Source: Candidatus Hodarchaeota archaeon
GTDB taxonomy: Archaea; Asgardarchaeota; Heimdallarchaeia; Hodarchaeales; YT1-057
Assembly (NCBI GenBank): GCA_016839955.1
Contig: JAEOTI010000249.1
Location: 1-5,885, forward strand
Direction of reading: 5' to 3'
Length of the DNA stretch: 5,885 nt
Shown piece after piece: positions 1 through 3,974 of the stretch. The translations under genes and the position numbers were made by a program. The notes beneath the pieces were generated by a model. The model was given only the letters and a program-made list of their open reading frames with translations, was not told the DNA's origin and did not search any database. The stretch's first letter is position 1; each line of letters begins with the position of its first letter.

Positions 1-343
1 AGTTTAGCATTAGATAGGGATATTAAATAATCTTGCTCCCTTCTTAAAGTATCAAGCTGATTTACAGAATCTTCAATTGTTGCTAATAGATCATTACATT
101 TACTTTCATTATCAATATCAGTTTTCAGGGCTCGGATTCGAAAACCTAAGTTTCTTAATTCTTCCTGAACCTCTTCAGAGTTCCTTTCAATACTTCGAAA
201 TAAACTTTGATGTTCTTTGATTAGATCCCAGAATCTTGCTACAAATCCTTGGGGATCCTCAGGAGTTTTTAATGGTGCAATTTCCCTTTTTTGTGCAGAA
301 ATTAACTCAAGATCCTTTGAAATAGCATATTCCTCCTTTTCAT
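1..343 (-). CDS. Coiled-coil protein, partial, with abnormal start
   Basis: A reading frame on the minus strand is open from a TAG at 368-366 down to base 1 and continues out of the window, giving about 113 residues from base 341. The product is highly charged. It has an N-terminal stretch reading SKDLELISAQKREIAP, a short Pro/Gly-containing segment (TPEDPQGF), then a long helix rich in Glu, Lys, Arg and Leu that looks like a coiled coil. I do not recognise a family. The frame has no ATG, GTG or TTG. Either ATT at 323-321 is the start, because AAGGAGG lies 8 nt before it, or ATG at 343-341, which overlaps the kinase stop as TAATG, is the start and one A is missing from the run at 337-340. From that ATG the present sequence stops after 13 codons. 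The coordinates given are the outer bound. The gene follows the kinase directly and is probably co-transcribed with it. That the frame is coding is fairly sure; its function is unknown. Confidence 0.6.
331..338 (-). promoter_or_regulatory. Strong Shine-Dalgarno site before an ATT codon
   Basis: On the minus strand the bases read AAGGAGGA, close to a full match to the 16S anti-SD. Counting from the last G at 332, ATT at 323-321 follows after 8 nt. The same spacing is seen for the prenyl synthase (GAGG to ATG) and the GlcNAc-1-P transferase (AAGGGAAG to TTG) in this window. The site lies just after the kinase stop codon and suggests initiation in the coiled-coil frame near 323. Confidence 0.5.
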
Positions 344-1467
344 TAATCCTTCCATTCCGGTGGACCTATCTGACTTTCTAGGATTTCTTCTAGACGGCTC
401 ATCATCGGTTTGGTCTCCCAAAGACACTCAAATAAATCCTGTTCAGTAGATCTGATTTTCTCCCGTTCCTCTGCGCCTAAATTACCCTTAGCAATATGAT
501 ATTCAACAAATTGAATTAGAGGTACAGGCATTCTTGTAATTCGTTCGATTGCACTTTCATCAAGCATTCTAATTTGTAATAACGTTTTTAGTATTCGGGG
601 GTCTTCTAGATTAGTTGTTTTATGTAAAATAGCAGCAAGATAACTTCGACCTTTTGTAGGCCCTTCATCAGGAATATCTGCACCAAATGACCACATTTCA
701 TAGTCAATCCCCCAAACAGTAATCTTTCCTTTTTCTTCATGTACTAAATAATTCTGGTTATTTCGATCTGGGTCATTTAGCCAAGTGTCGAATGGAAGTA
801 GATAATAACCATTCTCACAGTTTGTACGGAATTTAGTAAACCAAGTATCTATTGTACCATCGTCTGATGCTTTATCCATTGCACGTGCTAAATCCATTGA
901 ATCAGGTACGAATTCTGATATTATACCCATGACAAATGAAGAATCAGAGGGATATTCACCTTCTCGTCTTGAGAGAAGTAATTCATCAAACTTTTTATCA
1001 GCATCAAACTTAATAGTGTCTCGATTTTCAAATCCAAAAAATTCCTCATAGGTTTCTGCTTCGCCACCTTCATCTAGAACTTTTACTTCAGAACCAAGTG
1101 ACAATTTCTTTTTTGTTTTAATTTTATGTTTAGCTACCTTTGAACTAACTATTGGGAAACATCTAGGTACATTTAGATTGAGAATTGATGCTAAATTAGC
1201 CGCTACGATTTCATTTGCGATTCTACTGAATTGGCAACGGTCCTTACTTCGAGCAGCATCCCATTCTAGATCTACTTCCATAGCATTCAATTGTGAGAAT
1301 TCAGAATCAATTACTTGATAGAATGGTTTTAACAAATATTTCTTACCTGAAGTCTTCTCTGCAAAGACAAGAGGACTCCCGTGTTGTCCACCCTTGATCT
1401 CTTCTTCAATCGGAGTTAAATTTAATTTCGACCCATCTGGAAAAGTGATTTTTAACATTTGATTCAC
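343..1467 (-). CDS. HipA-like (PI3/4-kinase-fold) protein kinase
   Basis: This is a predicted ATP-dependent kinase with the HipA/PI3-PI4-kinase-like fold, closer in layout to stand-alone HipA-like kinases than to E. coli HipA. Visible motifs, numbered from the GTG start, are a glycine-containing loop GGQHGSPLVF (26-35), the ATP-contacting Lys47 in YLLKPF, a probable helix-C glutamate Glu86 (NEIVAANLA), the catalytic loop D-W-L-N-D-P-D-R-N-N-Q-N with Asp234 and Asn239, and the metal-binding Asp255 in GIDYEMWSFG. Residues 110-170 form a charged, lysine- then glutamate-rich insertion. The GTG at 1467 gives 374 residues; ATG at 1458 (residue 4), with GGTG 6 nt upstream, is an equally good or better start. 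The gene lies 28 nt after the prenyl synthase and its stop overlaps an ATG of the next frame. No HTH partner is seen. The substrate is unknown: it could be a protein or a lipid. The fold is confident, the role is not. Confidence 0.75.
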   Translation of the reverse strand: MNQMLKITFPDGSKLNLTPIEEEIKGGQHGSPLVFAEKTSGKKYLLKPFYQVIDSEFSQLNAMEVDLEWDAARSKDRCQFSRIANEIVAANLASILNLNVPRCFPIVSSKVAKHKIKTKKKLSLGSEVKVLDEGGEAETYEEFFGFENRDTIKFDADKKFDELLLSRREGEYPSDSSFVMGIISEFVPDSMDLARAMDKASDDGTIDTWFTKFRTNCENGYYLLPFDTWLNDPDRNNQNYLVHEEKGKITVWGIDYEMWSFGADIPDEGPTKGRSYLAAILHKTTNLEDPRILKTLLQIRMLDESAIERITRMPVPLIQFVEYHIAKGNLGAEEREKIRSTEQDLFECLWETKPMMSRLEEILESQIGPPEWKD

Positions 1468-1495
1468 CGTATTTCAATACATTATAATTTTCTTC

Positions 1496-2527
1496 TTAAT
1501 ATAACCTTGAGACAATATATTCCGCTAAACCTGATAACATATCTCTCGCTTTTGATTGAGGAAAATGCGTTTCCAAGGCTGATTTTGCTTTTTGAACCAA
1601 TTCATTAGCTGTCTTCTTTGCTTCAATATCACCTTTTCCTTGTTTAATTAGGTTTAAAGCTTTTGGAACCCGTTCACTCTCAGGATAATCCCCTTCAATG
1701 GCTTCAACAAGCTCCTGTTTCTTATCAGCAGGAAGATTCTGGAGTGCTTTTATCAATGGATAATTACCAAACTTTCTTTCAATAATATCCTTACCTTTTT
1801 GTTTTCCAAGCTCTGCTCCGGCAAATAGATCCAGATAGTCATCCATAATTTGGAATGCATAGCCAATTCCCGTGCCAAACTCTCCAGCTGCAGTGATGTG
1901 GTCCTTGGATCCATCACCTATTATAGCACCGGCAACACATGAAGCCTTGATCAAACTTCCAGTTTTTCCCCATATCATATTCATATAGTCTTTTTCTGTC
2001 ACAATCTTTTGTTGGTAGGATTTATAATAGTCATATGATCTCTCTTTTTGTTCGTAAAGTACATCAAGTCTTTCTCCTTCCACCATCTCATCAATAGTGC
2101 TTGAATAAAGTTTTGATAACTTTGGGAAATACTCTTGACCAGCTTGTCGAGCTGCTTCATCAATAATTTCACGTAATTGTAAACCAGCTATAATCGCCAG
2201 CTCATCTCCATACTTGGCTCGCGTTGTTTTTTTTCCCCTTCGTAAATCTCCTTGATCTATAATGTCATCAAACACTAATGAATAGTTATGAATGAGCTCA
2301 ACTGCAGCAGCTGTTGTTAGAATTGCTGTTTCTTGAATACTCTTATTACCAATAGCTTCAACTATTAACAATGTTAATGCTGGACGGATCCTCTTCCCAC
2401 CACAATCTATCTGCCAGCCCACAACTTCTTCGAAATCAGGAGTTGATCTATATTTTATAAGACGCTTTATTTCATCTTGAATAAGTTGCCCCTTTTTAGC
2501 AAGAGTATCAATGGGATCTGATGACAT
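1496..2527 (-). CDS. Trans-prenyl diphosphate synthase (GGPP/FPP type)
   Basis: This enzyme condenses isopentenyl diphosphate with allylic diphosphates to make C15-C20 chains; in archaea these feed ether-lipid and polyprenol synthesis. It is a cytosolic, all-helical enzyme. The 343 residues match the family length. Motifs are GGKRIRPAL (43-51), the first aspartate-rich motif DDIID (87-91) followed by LRRGKKTT, GKTGSLIKAS (187-196), the second aspartate-rich motif DDYLD (229-233), and GKQKGKDIIE (241-250). The first motif is the short DDxxD form. Tyr82 lies five residues before it, and in archaeal-type enzymes an aromatic there limits the product to about C20. Residues 150-185 contain a longer linker than usual, EGERLDVLYEQ onward. 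The usual Gly-Asp after the AIIAG stretch is replaced by AGLQL (114-118). ATG at 2527 is supported by GAGG 8 nt upstream. It probably heads an operon with the downstream kinase. The family is certain; the exact chain length is inferred. Confidence 0.93.
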   Translation of the reverse strand: MSSDPIDTLAKKGQLIQDEIKRLIKYRSTPDFEEVVGWQIDCGGKRIRPALTLLIVEAIGNKSIQETAILTTAAAVELIHNYSLVFDDIIDQGDLRRGKKTTRAKYGDELAIIAGLQLREIIDEAARQAGQEYFPKLSKLYSSTIDEMVEGERLDVLYEQKERSYDYYKSYQQKIVTEKDYMNMIWGKTGSLIKASCVAGAIIGDGSKDHITAAGEFGTGIGYAFQIMDDYLDLFAGAELGKQKGKDIIERKFGNYPLIKALQNLPADKKQELVEAIEGDYPESERVPKALNLIKQGKGDIEAKKTANELVQKAKSALETHFPQSKARDMLSGLAEYIVSRLY

Positions 2528-2535
2528 TCTAGATT

Positions 2536-2539
2536 CCTC
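2536..2539 (-). promoter_or_regulatory. Shine-Dalgarno site of the prenyl synthase
   Basis: GAGG on the minus strand lies 8 nt before the ATG at 2527-2525, fixing the start of the prenyl synthase. Together with the transferase site it shows that SD-led initiation is used in this genome, which helps to judge the uncertain starts of the neighbouring genes. Confidence 0.65.
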
Positions 2540-2549
2540 GATATATCCT

Positions 2550-2654
2550 TCAATGAAAAAATCTTTCTCTAATTAATAATCCTAGGTTTTTATAGATAAA
2601 TGAATTCCTGCAATTCTTACATTGTGTTCTAGGAAAATAAAATAGTGTTTTCAT
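2550..2654 (-). CDS. Possible 34-residue micro-ORF with a CxxC motif
   Basis: An ATG at 2654-2652 begins one base after the TAA of the cysteine-rich protein (TAACATG) and opens a 34-codon frame ending at 2550. It starts MKTLFYFPRTQCKNC and ends LLIRERFFH. The single CxxC pair recalls half of a zinc ribbon, like the gene before it. No SD is visible, so it would depend on re-initiation after the upstream stop. It overlaps the candidate TATA element of the prenyl synthase, which argues against translation. Chance remains the more likely explanation. Confidence 0.2.
   Translation of the reverse strand: MKTLFYFPRTQCKNCRNSFIYKNLGLLIRERFFH
2585..2600 (-). promoter_or_regulatory. Possible archaeal TATA-box promoter for the prenyl synthase
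   Basis: The minus strand reads TTTATCTATAAAAACC, a TATA-like element in the 128-nt gap between the cysteine-rich protein and the prenyl synthase. Archaeal transcription starts about 25 nt after such a box, which would place the 5' end near 2567 and leave a leader of about 40 nt containing the GAGG site. In AT-rich DNA such matches occur by chance, so this is only a candidate. Confidence 0.3.
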
Positions 2655-2655
2655 G

Positions 2656-2919
2656 TTAAGGACGATGACATGCACATTGGCAGGATGGTACACACTGGCG
2701 CTTTTTAAAAATGTTAAAACAACTGCATCGGATTTCATTCATAGCTTTCTCACGAGCACAGTTATCACAGAGGAGATTTTCAATCGGTAAACTTGTTTCT
2801 TGATTACAATTGGGACAACTCGGCATGAAATCATTCTCCAGAATTAATTTGTAATCATTCTCCATATTTAATAGACTTTTTCCAAAAATCTTTTGCATAG
2901 AAATTATTGACTTCAACAA
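2656..2919 (-). CDS. Small cysteine-rich putative zinc-binding protein
   Basis: The longest version, from TTG at 2919, is 87 residues; the last 53 hold ten cysteines and a histidine. CPNC (35-38) and CDNC (51-54) make a zinc-ribbon-like four-cysteine site. A second group follows: CSC (65-67), Cys76, and CQCACH with the CVPSC before it (76-85). This could bind one or two further zinc ions or another metal. I do not recognise the family, and there is no signal peptide or membrane segment. The start is uncertain: TTG 2919 has no SD, ATG 2898 and ATG 2865 are possible, and ATG 2826 (residue 32, just before the first CxxC) has GGAG 9 nt upstream and would give a compact 56-residue protein. It lies upstream of the prenyl synthase on the same strand and is divergent from the GlcNAc-1-P transferase. 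The cysteine spacing makes a real gene likely; its function is unknown. Confidence 0.6.
   Translation of the reverse strand: MLKSIISMQKIFGKSLLNMENDYKLILENDFMPSCPNCNQETSLPIENLLCDNCAREKAMNEIRCSCFNIFKKRQCVPSCQCACHRP
2836..2839 (-). promoter_or_regulatory. Possible Shine-Dalgarno site inside the Cys-rich frame
   Basis: GGAG on the minus strand lies 9 nt before the in-frame ATG at 2826-2824. None of the longer starts of the cysteine-rich protein (TTG 2919, ATG 2898, ATG 2865) has such a site, so this favours the 56-residue form beginning MPSCPNC. GGAG also occurs by chance inside coding DNA, so the choice is not settled. Confidence 0.35.
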
Positions 2920-2940
2920 GATGTAGATAATTAATGAAAG

Positions 2941-2950
2941 AGAAATTTCT
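2941..2950. promoter_or_regulatory. Perfect 10-bp palindrome between divergent genes
   Basis: AGAAATTTCT is its own reverse complement and lies in the region shared by the two divergent genes, 39 nt before the TTG of the transferase. It could be an operator for a dimeric regulator acting on one or both promoters. The half-site is short and AT-rich, so it may equally be chance. I see no clear TATA box for the plus-strand gene. Confidence 0.2.
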
Positions 2951-2972
2951 ATCTTAATTCACATGAAAAGAT

Positions 2973-2980
2973 AAGGGAAG
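2973..2980 (+). promoter_or_regulatory. Shine-Dalgarno site deciding the TTG start
   Basis: AAGGGAAG lies 8 nt before TTG 2989-2991. The next in-frame methionine, residue 34, would remove the first membrane segment and most of the conserved N-terminal region, so the TTG start is favoured. A three-codon frame, ATG AAA AGA TAA at 2963-2974, ends at the first bases of this site and is probably chance. Confidence 0.6.
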
Positions 2981-2988
2981 ATTTTTAT

Positions 2989-3969
2989 TTGGAGCCCATA
3001 TTGTTAGCTGCTCTTGGTTTTTTTTTCTCTACATTTATTGCAGCATATATTATCCCTAATGTAATTGAGCGTTCTTTCGAACGTTCGATGTTAACTGTTG
3101 ACGCACATAAACCAAATAAACCAAAAATACCAGAGTCAGGAGGAATCGCCCCGCTAATATCATTTATTTTTTCCCTATTACTAGTTCTGTTCGTTCTTAC
3201 GTTTACAGATCCTGAACGCGAAGTAAATTCGGCCCTGCTAGCAGGAGTACTTTCGGTTGTTATTGCAGGACTGATTGGGGTTCTGGATGATGTTTTTCGA
3301 ATCCGGTGGCGGGATAAAATCCTGCTTGGTTTTCTCCCAGCTTTACCATTAATGGCCCTGGAAGTTGGAACTACTCAAATGGAGGTACCATTTTATGGTA
3401 TAGTTGATTTTGAAATCTGGTATTTGTTAATTATAATTCCTTGTGCGGTTAATTTTGCATTTAATTCCTATAATATGCTTGCTGGATATAATGGACTGGA
3501 AATGGGCAGTGGAGTAATAGCCTTAACAACAATTTTGATAGCAGGAATAATTGTGGGTTCAGACGATGTAGTAATATTTGTCAGTTGTATGTTAGGAGGA
3601 GTTTTAGCTCTCCTGTGGTTTAATTGGTATCCAGCAAAAATCTTAGTTGGTGATACAGGTACATTAATCGTTGGAACATCAATTATCGTTGTTTTAATTA
3701 TAGGAAACCTTGAAAGACTTGCTCCAGGAATCTTCTTTTTGTATTTCATTAATTTTATTCTTTTGTTCGCTTACATCATATCGAAACAAACTGTAAAAGT
3801 TAGTTCAATTGATGAAGACGGTTTTCTTTCTGTTCCGTGTCCATTTACTGTTTATTGGCTTATTCCATATTTCAAAAAAGTAACTGAGAGAACAAATGTA
3901 ATTATTATATTAAGTGTTCAAGCGTTTTTCTGTCTGCTCTCTCTATTAGTCTTTGTTATTGAAGTTTAA
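2989..3969 (+). CDS. Archaeal GlcNAc-1-P transferase, AglH/DPAGT1-like
   Basis: This integral membrane enzyme probably moves a GlcNAc-1-phosphate (or similar sugar phosphate) from a UDP-sugar to a polyprenyl/dolichyl phosphate, the first step of lipid-linked N-glycan assembly at the cytoplasmic face. The 326 residues contain about ten hydrophobic spans (near 4-23, 53-72, 82-99, 109-126, 142-160, 174-190, 193-211, 217-237, 243-264, 303-324), as in the MraY/WecA/GPT family. Motifs are DAHKPNKPKIPESGG (38-52), the Asp pair Asp100-Asp101 in GVLDDVFRIRWRDK, the signature NMLAGYNGLE (162-171), and GDTGT (221-225). The NGLE signature is of the archaeal/eukaryotic type. The C-terminal KVTERTNVIIIL resembles the end of eukaryotic DPAGT1. 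The last cytoplasmic loop (265-290) lacks the eukaryotic PRHR motif. The start is TTG with an SD. The gene is divergent from the Cys-rich/prenyl synthase group and convergent with the ATPase. The donor sugar is inferred. Confidence 0.88.
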   Translation: MEPILLAALGFFFSTFIAAYIIPNVIERSFERSMLTVDAHKPNKPKIPESGGIAPLISFIFSLLLVLFVLTFTDPEREVNSALLAGVLSVVIAGLIGVLDDVFRIRWRDKILLGFLPALPLMALEVGTTQMEVPFYGIVDFEIWYLLIIIPCAVNFAFNSYNMLAGYNGLEMGSGVIALTTILIAGIIVGSDDVVIFVSCMLGGVLALLWFNWYPAKILVGDTGTLIVGTSIIVVLIIGNLERLAPGIFFLYFINFILLFAYIISKQTVKVSSIDEDGFLSVPCPFTVYWLIPYFKKVTERTNVIIILSVQAFFCLLSLLVFVIEV

Positions 3970-3974
3970 TTTTT
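3965..3974 (+). terminator. Possible T-rich terminator of the transferase
   Basis: TTTAATTTTT spans the end of the transferase gene, its stop codon and the last bases of the opposing ATPase frame. Archaeal RNA polymerase can terminate at T-rich tracts without a hairpin, and no stem-loop is seen here. With only 3 nt between the two genes, this is the only such signal right at the junction. Confidence 0.25.

Noticed and set aside
305..343. 13-codon ORF from ATG 343 as a separate peptide
   Set aside because: It ends quickly at TAA while the neighbouring frame is open and protein-like; the ATG is more useful as evidence for a frameshift or as chance.
343..2527. HipBA toxin-antitoxin module
   Set aside because: No helix-turn-helix antitoxin is next to the kinase; its neighbours are a prenyl synthase and a coiled-coil protein.
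2655..2738. Upstream extension of the micro-ORF to a 62-codon frame
   Set aside because: It overlaps the cysteine-rich gene in another frame on the same strand, and the extra residues look like an out-of-frame reading.
2963..2974. Three-codon upstream ORF (ATG AAA AGA TAA) before the transferase
   Set aside because: It is too short to judge, lacks its own SD, and short frames like this are common by chance in AT-rich DNA.
3468..3749. 93-codon minus-strand frame inside the transferase gene
   Set aside because: It lies wholly within a well-supported membrane enzyme on the opposite strand and has no domain-like composition of its own.
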